This document shows, one piece after another, positions 26,567 through 34,450 of a DNA stretch of 64,000 nucleotides. The translations under genes and the position numbers were made by a program. The stretch comes from Haloterrigena alkaliphila (GTDB lineage: Archaea > Halobacteriota > Halobacteria > Halobacteriales > Natrialbaceae), in assembly GCF_017352155.2 (NCBI RefSeq), contig NZ_CP071462.1, positions 1,736,001 to 1,800,000 on the forward strand, written 5' to 3'. The notes under the pieces were generated by a model, which searched no databases, was not told the DNA's origin, and saw only the letters and a program-made list of their open reading frames with translations. Each line of letters opens with the position of its first letter. Position 1 is the stretch's first letter.

Positions 26567-27160
26567 GGGTGGGAGAGAGAGCCTGGCTGCCGCGGCGGGC
26601 GCGTCGGCGACGACGCGTTCGTTCAACGTGGGCCGACTCTTCGAGTCGCCCCACGCTCTAACGTGATCCGTCCCTTCGGGACGCATCACGCATTACCGTT
26701 GCGCGTCCCGGAGGGACGGGCAACGCTCCTAACGTGGCCCATCTCTCCGAGATGCGCCACGCTCGTAACGTGATCCATCCCTTCGGGATGCATCACGCCC
26801 GCGAGGAAAGTCCCCCCACCTGTTCGGGCAGGTGACCGGACGCAAGTCCGGAGCGGGAGACCGCTGGCTCTGGAACAGAAACGACACGTCTCGGCCCGAC
26901 CGATGATGCGCGCGAACCCGACCGAGAGGAAGGGGAGTTGACCCGCAGAGGATTGCGGTCGCGAAATCGTGGTTCGAATCCACAGATCGCGCTCGTCGCG
27001 ATCGACCGCACACGGACGGCCGAGGATCGATGGAACGGCGAACCCTCACCGGTGCAAGTCCGCGCCGTGGTAGCCCGAACGCCCCGCGGCGCCGCCGCGG
27101 ACGGCGCGGACGCTCAGCCGAATGCCGGGACGAACAGAAGGGGGCTTACTCCTCTCACCC
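26567..27160 (+). ncRNA. rnpB: RNase P RNA, archaeal type A, with expanded P3
   Basis: Catalytic RNA of RNase P, which removes tRNA 5' leaders. Universal region CR I is GAGGAAAGTCC (26803-26813) and CR V is ACAGAAGGGGGCTTA (27134-27148). P1 pairs GGGTGGGAG (26567) with CTCTCACCC (27152-27160), and P2 pairs GGCTG (26585) with CAGCC (27115). About 594 nt, longer than the roughly 430 nt I remember for haloarchaea. The excess sits where P3 belongs: a basal GCGGG/CCCGC helix (26595; 26798) encloses a GCGA-tetraloop hairpin (26601-26616) and five tandem 29-nt hairpins (26627-26797). A run of Ts follows at 27163. Confidence 0.93.
26627..26797 (+). repeat. Five tandem 29-nt hairpins inside RNase P RNA
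   Basis: Hairpins at 26627-26655, 26662-26690, 26697-26725, 26733-26761 and 26769-26797. Each has 6 bp, a single 1x1 mismatch at position 7 (C-C in four, G-G in the third), 5 bp and a five-base loop. Spacers are 6-7 nt, mostly CTCNTAA-like. Sequences differ but pairing is kept by compensatory changes (for example GACT/AGTC, GTCC/GGAC, ATCT/AGAT), so structure, not sequence, is under selection. Confidence 0.9.
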
Positions 27161-27316
27161 GATTTTGTACCTCGAGTGGCGACTCCAAATACCCGTCTAG
27201 CACAGCACGCTCGAGTTCGTCTGCGATGGAGTCCTCGAAGGGAGTGGCTCGAGAACGGTGTTCGTCCGCTGCAGTCGACAGCCTTTGGCGACACTCGCAA
27301 ATTTGCCACGAAAATG

Positions 27317-27565
27317 CGTCCTGACGGAGTCCAACGCGAGCGATAGCGAGCGTTGGGCACGTCAGGACCGAACGCAATAGCGAGTGCTGAGCAACGCGAA
27401 GCACTCGCAACAAGTGAGCGTCCTGACGGAGATTTGAACACGCCGAGACGTTCCGGGTCGCTCACTACGTTCGCTCCCGGGCTGCGACTCGTCTGCTCAA
27501 ATCTCCGGGGAATTTCCTGCAGCACAGACCGCTCGCTACGCTCACGGTGTTGTGCTGCAGAGAAA
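27317..27565 (-). repeat. tRNA-tail modules behind tRNA-Arg
   Basis: Reading away from the tRNA 3' end: a 10-bp hairpin (27551-27560 with 27517-27526), an inverted T-arm copy (27497-27507), a 12-nt core CGAGTCGCAGCC (27480-27491), GTGAGCGA and GGAACGTCTCG (27444-27464), and a perfect 21-nt copy of the tRNA 3' end (27419-27439). A second, shorter module follows: a 9-bp hairpin (27380-27408), inverted GTCAGGAC (27361-27368), a 7-bp hairpin (27331-27356) and a 13-nt tail copy (27317-27329). The remaining gap to RNase P RNA (27161-27316) shows a coding-like fragment on the minus strand but no intact gene. Confidence 0.85.
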
Positions 27566-27638
27566 CGTCCTGACGGAGATTTGAACTCCGGTCCCTGGCT
27601 CCGCAAGCCAAGAGGATAGTCCACTACCCTATCAGGAC
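27566..27638 (-). tRNA. tRNA-Arg (anticodon GCG)
   Basis: 73-nt cloverleaf: acceptor GTCCTGA paired with TCAGGAC, anticodon stem TTGGC/GCCAG with loop TTGCGGA, and T arm CGGAG-TTCAAAT-CTCCG. No CCA is encoded, no intron. It reads CGC/CGU codons. The 3' 21 bases are copied twice downstream (see tail modules). Confidence 0.95.
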
Positions 27639-27768
27639 TCATCTCTTCATATCCGCGTGGACAATAAAGCACTTTCGAAAGTTACCCGCCGCTGTACGAC
27701 AATTTCCCTCACGACCGCTGGCTACCGGGCGGTAGTGAGGCCGCCACGGCGGAAGACGCGAGGCGCAG

Positions 27769-27778
27769 GTTTATATAC
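27769..27778 (+). promoter_or_regulatory. Strong TATA box upstream of the RPA gene
   Basis: GTTTATATAC is the best TATA match in the 330-bp gap between tRNA-Arg and the RPA gene. It would start transcription near 27800, giving either a 170-nt leader or a 55-codon leader frame beginning at 27800. A second TATA-like box, GCTTATGC at 27935-27942, sits about 30 bases before the RPA ATG and would give a leaderless mRNA. Confidence 0.5.
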
Positions 27779-27968
27779 TGGACCGCGACCAGGGGAAGCA
27801 TGATCCGTCCCTCGAGACCCGCCGAGACGCGGGTCGACGCCGTCGCCGCTCCGACCGCGAAACCGGCTGATCCGCTGCGACTCGTCGGCCAGCGCGTCGA
27901 ACCCAGCGGCGCAGCTGGACACCGAATGAACAACGCTTATGCGCGACCTACTCATGCACGAACATAGA

Positions 27969-29450
27969 ATGAGCGACATCGAGGGCGTGTACGAGGACCT
28001 CGAGGCCGACGTCTCCCTCGAGGAGTTTCGCGAGGCCGTCGAGGCGAAAGTCGAGCAGATGGGGGGACTCGCGGACGAGGAGACGGCGGCGATGCTCGTC
28101 GCTCACGAAGTCGGCGAGAGCGAGGTCGGCGGCATCGCGGACATCGAACCGGGCATGGAGGAGGTGAAGTTCCTCGCCAAAGTCACCAGTATCGGTGAGA
28201 TTCGGACGTTCGAACGCGACGGCGAGGACGAGGACGGCCGCGTCGCCAACGTCGAGGTCGCCGACGAGACCGGCTCCGTCCGGGCCGCCTTCTGGGACGA
28301 CCACGCCGAAGCCGCCGTCGAGGAACTCGAGGAAGGACAGGTGCTGCGAATCAAGGGCCGCCCCAAGGAGGGCTTCTCCGGCGTCGAAGTCAGCGTCGAC
28401 GACGTCGAACCCGACGACGACGTCGAGATCGACGTTCAGGTCTCGGACACGTACACCGTCGAGGCGCTCTCGCTGGGCCTCTCGAACGTCAACCTCGTCG
28501 GGCTCGTGCTCGACACCGACAGCGTCCGCACGTTCGACCGCGACGACGGCTCCGAGGGGAAGGTCTCGAACCTCGTGGTCGGCGACGAAACCGGCCGCAT
28601 CCGTGTGACGCTGTGGGACGAACAGGCCGACCTCGCCACCGAGTTCGACCCCGGCGAGACGGTCGAGGTGGTCGACGGCTACGTCAAGGAACGCGACGGA
28701 ACCCTCGAACTCCACGTCGGCAACCGCGGCGCCGTCGAGGAAGTCGACGAAGAGGTCGAGTACGTCCCCGAGAGCACGCCAATCGAGGACCTCGAGATCG
28801 ACCAGACGGTCGACATCGCGGGCGTCGTCCGCTCCGCGGACCCGAAGCGCACGTTCGACCGCGACGACGGCTCCGAGGGGCAGGTCCGCAACATCCGCGT
28901 TCAGGACGCGACCGGCGATATCCGGGTGGCGATGTGGGGCGAGAAGGCCGACATCGATGTCGGCCCGGGCGACGAGGTCGCGCTGGGCGACGTCGAGATT
29001 CAGGACGGCTGGCAGGACGACCTCGAGGCCTCCGCGGGGTGGCAGTCGACGGTCACGGTTCTCGAGTCGGACGCGGAGCGTACTGCGGACGCCAGCGAGG
29101 CCGACGCGGGCGGCGCGAGCGACCAGAACGCCGGCCTGTCGGCCTTCGCCGGTGACGACGCCGGTTCCGACGCGGACGAAACCGGGGAGCGCGGCGTCTC
29201 GAGCGACGACGCCGGCGACGCCGCCGGAGCCGAAACCAGCGCCGATGCCGACGCCGACACCGACGACCCGTCCGACGGCGAGGAACTCGAGTTCACCGGC
29301 GTCGTCGTCCAGGCCGGCGACCCCGTCGTCCTCGACGACGGCGAGACGACGATGAGCGTCGCGACCGACGTCGACGTCGGCCTCGGCGAGGAGGTGACCG
29401 CCCGCGGGGTCGTCCGCGACGGGCGCCTCGAGGCAAACGACGTGTTCTGA
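27969..29450 (+). CDS. Single-stranded DNA-binding protein (RPA-type, multiple OB folds)
   Basis: 493-residue RPA large-subunit-like protein that coats single-stranded DNA in replication and repair. Three clear OB folds follow a short helical N-terminus: about 60-155 (VTSIGEIRTFER), 160-255 (VLDTDSVRTFDRDDGSEG) and 265-365 (VVRSADPKRTFDRDDGSEG); the RTFDRDDG strand-turn repeats in the latter two. An acidic Ala/Asp linker (about 370-430) leads to a small C-terminal OB-like domain. The ATG at 27969 is supported by the nearby TATA box. The histone and deacetylase genes follow in the same direction. Confidence 0.92.
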   Translation: MSDIEGVYEDLEADVSLEEFREAVEAKVEQMGGLADEETAAMLVAHEVGESEVGGIADIEPGMEEVKFLAKVTSIGEIRTFERDGEDEDGRVANVEVADETGSVRAAFWDDHAEAAVEELEEGQVLRIKGRPKEGFSGVEVSVDDVEPDDDVEIDVQVSDTYTVEALSLGLSNVNLVGLVLDTDSVRTFDRDDGSEGKVSNLVVGDETGRIRVTLWDEQADLATEFDPGETVEVVDGYVKERDGTLELHVGNRGAVEEVDEEVEYVPESTPIEDLEIDQTVDIAGVVRSADPKRTFDRDDGSEGQVRNIRVQDATGDIRVAMWGEKADIDVGPGDEVALGDVEIQDGWQDDLEASAGWQSTVTVLESDAERTADASEADAGGASDQNAGLSAFAGDDAGSDADETGERGVSSDDAGDAAGAETSADADADTDDPSDGEELEFTGVVVQAGDPVVLDDGETTMSVATDVDVGLGEEVTARGVVRDGRLEANDVF

Positions 29451-29516
29451 CGCCGCGAGCAACCTCATCGGGCGCCTAGGAAAAGCGTTAAGGGACTTTG
29501 CTCCGCCTAGCATGGT

Positions 29517-29948
29517 ATGAACGTCGAACTCCCGTTCGCCCCGGTGGACACGATTATCCGGCGGAACGCGGGCGATCTTCGGGTGAGTGCCGACGCGTCG
29601 AGGGAACTCGCGACACGGATCCAGGAACACGGGAGCGAACTCGCGATCGACGCCGCCGAGGAGGCGACGGCGGACGGTCGCAAGACCCTGATGGCCGAGG
29701 ATTTCGGGGTCGAAACGGTCGTCGACAAGGACGACCTCGAACTGCCGGTCGCCCCCGTCGACCGCATCGCCAGGCTCGAAATCGACGACCGATATCGCGT
29801 CTCGATGGACGCCCGCGTCGCCCTCGCGGACATTCTCGAGGACTACGCGGACAATGTCGCCCGGGCGGCCGCGACCCTCGCCCACCACGCCGACCGCCGA
29901 ACGATCACCGACGACGACATCGAGACGTACTTCTCGTTGTTCGAGTGA
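29517..29948 (+). CDS. Archaeal histone, fused doublet
   Basis: 143 residues containing two histone folds in tandem: residues 1-70 (ELPFAPVDTIIRRNAG...) and 74-143 (ELPVAPVDRIARLEID...). Each begins with the conserved LPxAPVDxIxR entry and ends with the xTxxxxDI/DF helix. One chain therefore makes the dimer-equivalent unit. The surface is more acidic than in methanogen histones, as usual in haloarchaea. One base separates its stop from the deacetylase ATG, so the two are translationally linked. Confidence 0.95.
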   Translation: MNVELPFAPVDTIIRRNAGDLRVSADASRELATRIQEHGSELAIDAAEEATADGRKTLMAEDFGVETVVDKDDLELPVAPVDRIARLEIDDRYRVSMDARVALADILEDYADNVARAAATLAHHADRRTITDDDIETYFSLFE

Positions 29949-29949
29949 A

Positions 29950-30978
29950 ATGCAGTTCGGCTACAGCGAGATCTGTCTCGCACACGATCCCGGTTCGCGC
30001 CACCCCGAGACGCCGGACCGGCTACGGGCGATTCGGGAGCGACTGAAGAAGAAACACGGCGTCGAGTACGTCGAGGCCGACCCCTGCGATCTCGACCGGA
30101 TGGCGGCCGTCCACGAGCGGGCGTACGTCGAGTCCGTCCGCGACTTCTGCGCCGACGGCGGCGGGAACTGGGACCCGGATACGACCGCCGTCGAGGAGAC
30201 CTGGGACGCGATCTGCCACAGCGCCGGCCTCGCCTGCTGGGCCGTCGAGGCGGCCCTCGAGGGGGCGACCGGCCGCCGGACCCCCTTCTCGATCGGCCGG
30301 CCGCCGGGCCACCACGCCGTCTACGACGACGCGATGGGGTTTTGCTTCGTCAACAACGTCGCGGTCGCCGCCCAGCACGCGCTGGATTCGGACGCGTACG
30401 ACGTCGACCGGGTCGCCATCGTCGACTGGGACGTCCACCACGGCAACGGCACGCAGGACATCTTCTACGAGCGCGACGACGTCTTCTTCGTCTCGTTGCA
30501 TGAACAGGGCCTCTACCCGGGTACCGGCGCCGTCGACGAGACCGGCGAGGGGGCGGGCGAGGGGCGGACGATGAACGTCCCCATGCCCGCCGGGACGGAC
30601 GACCGGGAGTACCTCGCGGCCGTCGAAGGACCGATCACGCAGGCGCTGACCGACTACGACCCTGACCTGCTCCTGATCAGCGCCGGGTTCGACGCCCATC
30701 GCCACGATCCGATCTCGCGCATTCGGCTTTCGACGGAGGCTTACGCCCTGATGACCGACCGCTTCCGGACGCTGGCCGACGAGACCGACGCCGCCCTCGC
30801 CTTCATCCTCGAGGGCGGCTACGGACTGGACGTCCTCGCGGACAGCGTCGCCATCGTCCACGAGACCTTCGACGGCCGCGAACCGGTCGAACCCGAGTCC
30901 GACTGCGGCGAGAAGGCCGAGTCGGCGCTCGAGGACGTGGCCGACGCGCACGGACTGGATCTGGACGTCGACGGCTGA
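29950..30978 (+). CDS. Histone deacetylase family protein
   Basis: 342-residue zinc-dependent deacetylase of the HDAC/AcuC/acetylpolyamine amidohydrolase superfamily. Catalytic His pair H121-H122 (PPGHHAVY), Zn ligands D161 and H163 (DWDVHHGNGTQ), a third ligand Asp in SAGFDAHRHDP, and the transition-state Tyr in EGGYGLDV. It is placed one base behind the doublet histone gene, which fits action on histone or chromatin-associated lysines, though acetylpolyamines or other proteins cannot be excluded. Confidence 0.92.
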   Translation: MQFGYSEICLAHDPGSRHPETPDRLRAIRERLKKKHGVEYVEADPCDLDRMAAVHERAYVESVRDFCADGGGNWDPDTTAVEETWDAICHSAGLACWAVEAALEGATGRRTPFSIGRPPGHHAVYDDAMGFCFVNNVAVAAQHALDSDAYDVDRVAIVDWDVHHGNGTQDIFYERDDVFFVSLHEQGLYPGTGAVDETGEGAGEGRTMNVPMPAGTDDREYLAAVEGPITQALTDYDPDLLLISAGFDAHRHDPISRIRLSTEAYALMTDRFRTLADETDAALAFILEGGYGLDVLADSVAIVHETFDGREPVEPESDCGEKAESALEDVADAHGLDLDVDG

Positions 30979-31086
30979 CGGCTCGGTTTTCGTTCAAATC
31001 CCGGCAGTCGGCGGACGCTGACTCCCCTTCACTTCAGCGAGTACGTGCTGATCGTGACTTATTGTGCTCGACCACTAACCAGCGGT

Positions 31087-31755
31087 ATGAGCATTATCGC
31101 CGAGTTTTCCGTCAAATCGGATGACCTCGCTCTGAATCACGCACTCACAGCGGCTCCGCAGATGATCGTCGAGATCGAACAGGTCGTGGCGACGATGGAA
31201 GACCGGATTATGCCCTATTTCTGGGTGAGTGGTGGTGATCACGCGGAATTTGAAGCTGCGTTTCAGGAGGATGAATCCGTGACAAACATCGCCGTTATCG
31301 ACGAAGTAGAGGGAGCGAAATTGTATCGAGCCGAGTGGACGGAAAACGTCCAGACTATCATCTATGCATACGTCGAGCTCGGGGCGACGCTCATGCAAGC
31401 AGTCGGTAAAGCGGAGGACTGGGAATTACGAATGCGATTCGACAGTCAGGACGCGCTCTCTGAATTTCAAGAATATTGTAACGACAACGATATTTCGTTC
31501 GAACTCAATCGAACTCAGGAACAGGAACAGCCGATGGCGAGCGCCCAGTACGATCTCACGCCGACGCAACGGGAGACACTGGTAACTGCGCTCGAAGCAG
31601 GGTACTATGAGGTCCCACGCGCGGTAACGATGCGGGAACTGGCGGAACAACTGGGGGTTGCGCAACAGACACTTTCAAATCGATTTCGAGCTGCATACAG
31701 CAATCTCATCACGAGCACGTTGACGATCAGCCATCCAGACGAGGAGAACGACTAG
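31087..31755 (+). CDS. Bacterio-opsin activator (Bat)-type HTH_10 regulator
   Basis: 222-residue transcription regulator: an N-terminal beta-rich sensor-like domain (about 1-150) and a C-terminal HTH_10 domain (LTPTQRETLVTALEAGYYEVPRAV; MRELAEQLGVAQQTLSNRFRAA). The family activates bop and other genes in haloarchaea. Target unknown here. A TATA-like ACTTATTG sits about 30 bases upstream. The DUF7344 HTH gene follows 90 bases downstream in the same direction. Confidence 0.88.
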   Translation: MSIIAEFSVKSDDLALNHALTAAPQMIVEIEQVVATMEDRIMPYFWVSGGDHAEFEAAFQEDESVTNIAVIDEVEGAKLYRAEWTENVQTIIYAYVELGATLMQAVGKAEDWELRMRFDSQDALSEFQEYCNDNDISFELNRTQEQEQPMASAQYDLTPTQRETLVTALEAGYYEVPRAVTMRELAEQLGVAQQTLSNRFRAAYSNLITSTLTISHPDEEND

Positions 31756-31845
31756 TTCATCAACAACGGAACGTTCGGCCGCTACTGACGAAAGTAGTAC
31801 TATACAGCCCTTCACCTCTTCCGCAAGGGGTCTATTTATTCGTTC

Positions 31846-32205
31846 ATGGTTGGGACTTCCGCCGAGTTCGATACGCTTCTCGAATTGTGTCAAGAGCAAC
31901 ACCGTCGCATCGTCCTCGCAGTACTCGCGAGCGAGAAACGATCGCTAACGGTGAACGATCTCACGAAGACGATCATCAAACACAATCACCACACTCCGCT
32001 GAGAGAGATTTCCAGCGAAGAATCGAGGCGGATTCGGCTGGAACTGCACCACGTGCATATCCCGAAGTTAGCGGACCAATCGCTCGTCGAATACGATCAG
32101 GAACGCAAACTGGTAGAACCAACGTCCCGACTCGATCAGTTGCAACCCCAGTTGTCAGCCATTATTGACGCTGATCCCGTTCTTGACCCACTAGTCGCGC
32201 TGTGA
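31846..32205 (+). CDS. DUF7344-type winged-helix regulator
   Basis: 119 residues. An N-terminal helical segment (FDTLLELCQEQHRRIVLAVLA) and a winged-helix core (SLTVNDLTKTI; IRLELHHVHIPKLADQSLVEYD) are characteristic of the haloarchaeal DUF7344 HTH family, often found near Bat-type regulators. Predicted DNA-binding; ligand and targets unknown. A TATA-like TATTTATTC lies just upstream (31830-31838). Confidence 0.78.
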   Translation: MVGTSAEFDTLLELCQEQHRRIVLAVLASEKRSLTVNDLTKTIIKHNHHTPLREISSEESRRIRLELHHVHIPKLADQSLVEYDQERKLVEPTSRLDQLQPQLSAIIDADPVLDPLVAL

Positions 32206-32368
32206 GAGTGTTCACAGTCATCTTTGAATGACGTAGTCCTTCGAGTACGTTCAGTCACGTGCAGAACAGAGACGACGGTCACTAGGCACGCCTCCACTTC
32301 AGTAGCAGAAATTCGTGGTCGGACGTCTCGCGACGTCGATCCGTCCGCGGCCGGCGCTCGAGTCCGAC

Positions 32369-33745
32369 TCAGGGTCGCGGTTCGAAGTACCGCCGCAGCT
32401 CCCACCCGAACTCCCCGCACAGCGCCGCGATCTCGTCGCCGACCAGTACCTCGTACGCCGCTGCGAGGGCCGTCTCGACGTGGGCGCCGAGGCCGACGTC
32501 GAACAGGCGGTCGCTCTCGAGGAATGCCCGGGCGGTCGTGAACTCGCGGGGTCGCTCGGTAACGTACCGGTCGCCGTCGATGAAGGGGCCGTAGGCGTCG
32601 GGATCGCCGGCGTAGGCCTCGTAGAATCCCTCCGCGTGGCTACGGACGTGGATCGGCGGCCCGTCGTGGCGCTCGACGGCGGGGCGCTCCGCGACCGCGA
32701 GTTCGGCGAGGATCACCGCGGTGTCGTCCGCGAACGCCGTCGCGCGGAAGACGTCGAAACCGCGATCGTCGAGCCCGGTCGTGATGCCGTCGAGGGACTT
32801 CCGAAGCTGGGGATAGAGCTGGTCCTCGACGAGATCGGGCGCGTCGAACCGGATCGCGACCGGCGTCGTCCCGCGCCGCTCGAGGTGCTCCTTGAACTCG
32901 TTTTCCGTGAGTGGCTCGGGTTCGTCGGGTTCGAACACCTCGAGTCGGGGCTCCGCGAGGAACGTGCGGGCGTAGTGCTGGAGGCGGGCGACGTTTTCGG
33001 GCGCACAGACGGCGGCGACGTTTCGCTCGGGGTCCGTCGGGTCGATGACGACCAGCGGATCGTCGAACGTCTCCTGTCCGTGGTCTTCGGGATCGAGTTC
33101 GACCGGCAGCTGCCAGTCGCCCGCGGCCGCGAGCAGTTCGCGGAAGCCGCCGTACTCGAGCACGAGCAATTCGGTGAGGTAGCCGCTAAAGCCCCGCGTC
33201 CGGAGGTCGCTGCCGTAGGCGCCGATCCCCTTCAGGAACTGCTTGGCGAGGCGCACGTCGCTGGCGAGGTCGTCGTCGAGTCGCCGCTGGAGGTACTCGG
33301 TGTGGAAGGGCGTGCGGTCGACCGCCGAGCGGATCTCGGTGGCGGACTCGAGGCGAAAGCAGGGGACGACGTCGACGTCGAACCCCTCGACGGTCCCCTT
33401 GACGTAGGGGTGTTCGGCGTACTCTTCGTGGCCCTCCGGGAGCGTCACGTGGCCGACCTCGAGGCCGTATCGCTCGAGCGTTTCGCGCTCGAGGTCCGGC
33501 GGGAAGCGGACGAAGACGTCGATGTCGCGATCGCCGCTGATCCAGGTGTCTCTGGCGGTGGAGCCGACCTGCAGGACGTCGGCGTCGTCGCACAGGTCGG
33601 TCGCGGCGTCCGCGGCGCGCTCGGTCAGTCGGTCGGCGACCGCGCGGAGCCGCCGGCGTTCTTCGTCGTCGGGTTCGATCCGTGCTCGGACATCGGCGAG
33701 GACCGCCTCGAGGTCCTCCTCGTCGTCGCCCTCCTCTTCGCTCAT
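32369..33745 (-). CDS. cca: CCA-adding enzyme, archaeal class I tRNA nucleotidyltransferase
   Basis: 458-residue enzyme that adds the 3' CCA to tRNAs. Class I nucleotidyltransferase motif GSTARDTWISGDRDIDVFV: G61-S62 and metal-binding D74/D76, with the third carboxylate in DVDVVPCF. The neck/body/tail domains follow (VRLAKQFLKGIGAYGSDLR...GFSGYLTELLV). It is needed because tRNA genes here do not encode CCA. The ATG at 33745 is chosen; a further in-frame ATG 18 codons upstream is unlikely. Divergent from tRNA-Asn. Confidence 0.94.
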   Translation of the reverse strand: MSEEEGDDEEDLEAVLADVRARIEPDDEERRRLRAVADRLTERAADAATDLCDDADVLQVGSTARDTWISGDRDIDVFVRFPPDLERETLERYGLEVGHVTLPEGHEEYAEHPYVKGTVEGFDVDVVPCFRLESATEIRSAVDRTPFHTEYLQRRLDDDLASDVRLAKQFLKGIGAYGSDLRTRGFSGYLTELLVLEYGGFRELLAAAGDWQLPVELDPEDHGQETFDDPLVVIDPTDPERNVAAVCAPENVARLQHYARTFLAEPRLEVFEPDEPEPLTENEFKEHLERRGTTPVAIRFDAPDLVEDQLYPQLRKSLDGITTGLDDRGFDVFRATAFADDTAVILAELAVAERPAVERHDGPPIHVRSHAEGFYEAYAGDPDAYGPFIDGDRYVTERPREFTTARAFLESDRLFDVGLGAHVETALAAAYEVLVGDEIAALCGEFGWELRRYFEPRP

Positions 33746-33840
33746 CGTGTGGGGGTACTCGAGCGTTGCGTGAAAGGGTATCGAACCCGGGGCAAGCAAA
33801 ACGAAAGCCCTATCAAATGCACTCGACTACCAGAGGATGA

Positions 33841-33913
33841 GCCGAAGTAGCTCAGATGGTAGAGCACCTCGCTGTTAACGAGGTTGTCCCAGGTTCGAGT
33901 CCTGGCTTCGGCG
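33841..33913 (+). tRNA. tRNA-Asn (anticodon GTT)
   Basis: 73-nt cloverleaf: acceptor GCCGAAG/CTTCGGC, D arm GCTC/GAGC, anticodon stem CTCGC... with loop containing GTT, T arm CCAGG-TTCGAGT-CCTGG. No intron and no encoded CCA. The 3' 21 bases recur at 34104-34124. Confidence 0.95.
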
Positions 33914-34350
33914 CTGTTTTCTCGACGAATGCTTGCGAGGAGCGGTCGCTCCGAGCAAATACGAGAGAGAAAACAGCGAGACAAACAGGACTCGAACACG
34001 CGAGTCGCAGCCAGCGAGGGATCGCAGATCCCTCGAGCAGTCGGTGTTCCGCACCGACGACCGCGCAGTGAACGAAGTGAGCGAGCAGGAACGTCTCGCA
34101 TCTGTTCGAGTCCTGGCTTCGGCGTCCGACACATATCGGAGAAATTTTCGGGCTGACTGGAACGCGTAGCGTTCCGGTCGCGCTTTTACGAAACCAACTA
34201 CTCGCGAGGAGCGATCGCTCCGAGCGAATCCAATGAGAATACCAGCGAAACCAGCCAAATTCGACCAGATACGTCCTAGTCTGGAACACAGCGAAGCGAT
34301 CATTCCAGAACGTCTGGCGTGTTCGCGTCTCGACTCCGACTTTTTCGACA
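33912..34350 (+). repeat. tRNA-tail modules behind tRNA-Asn
   Basis: Module 1: a perfect 12-bp hairpin CGCTGTTTTCTC/GAGAAAACAGCG (33912-33923; 33967-33978), an inverted T-arm copy CAGGACTCGAACA (33986-33998), the core CGAGTCGCAGCC (34001-34012), GTGAGCGA plus GGAACGTCTCG (34078-34098), then a perfect 21-nt tRNA tail copy (34104-34124). Module 2 (about 34195-34350) is decayed: it repeats the GCGAGGAGCGRTCGCTCCGAGC palindrome region and AGAACGTCTGGCG-TGTTCG. Same order as behind tRNA-Arg, but the tail copies match tRNA-Asn. No gene is credible in 33914-34672. Confidence 0.85.
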
Positions 34351-34450
34351 CGTGTCTCGAGTCGTTCGCAGTTCCGAGGAGGGGACTGTGTTGACTCGAG
34401 AGTATTCGTCGTGGCCGCGAACCCTTTCCTATCGTGGACACTAGGGATCT

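Noticed and set aside
26627-26797. CRISPR array
   Set aside because: The regular 35-36-nt period looks CRISPR-like, but the repeated unit is a variable-sequence hairpin inside RNase P RNA with 6-7-nt spacers, and no cas genes are present.
27800-27967. 55-codon frame between a strong TATA box and the RPA gene
   Set aside because: Composition is not convincing and it ends two bases before the RPA start; more likely part of a leader. Kept only as a note under the promoter.
33914-34103. Simple proviral attachment scar at tRNA-Asn
   Set aside because: The 21-nt direct repeat alone would fit, but the inverted arm, hairpin and core shared with tRNA-Arg are not explained by a plain scar.
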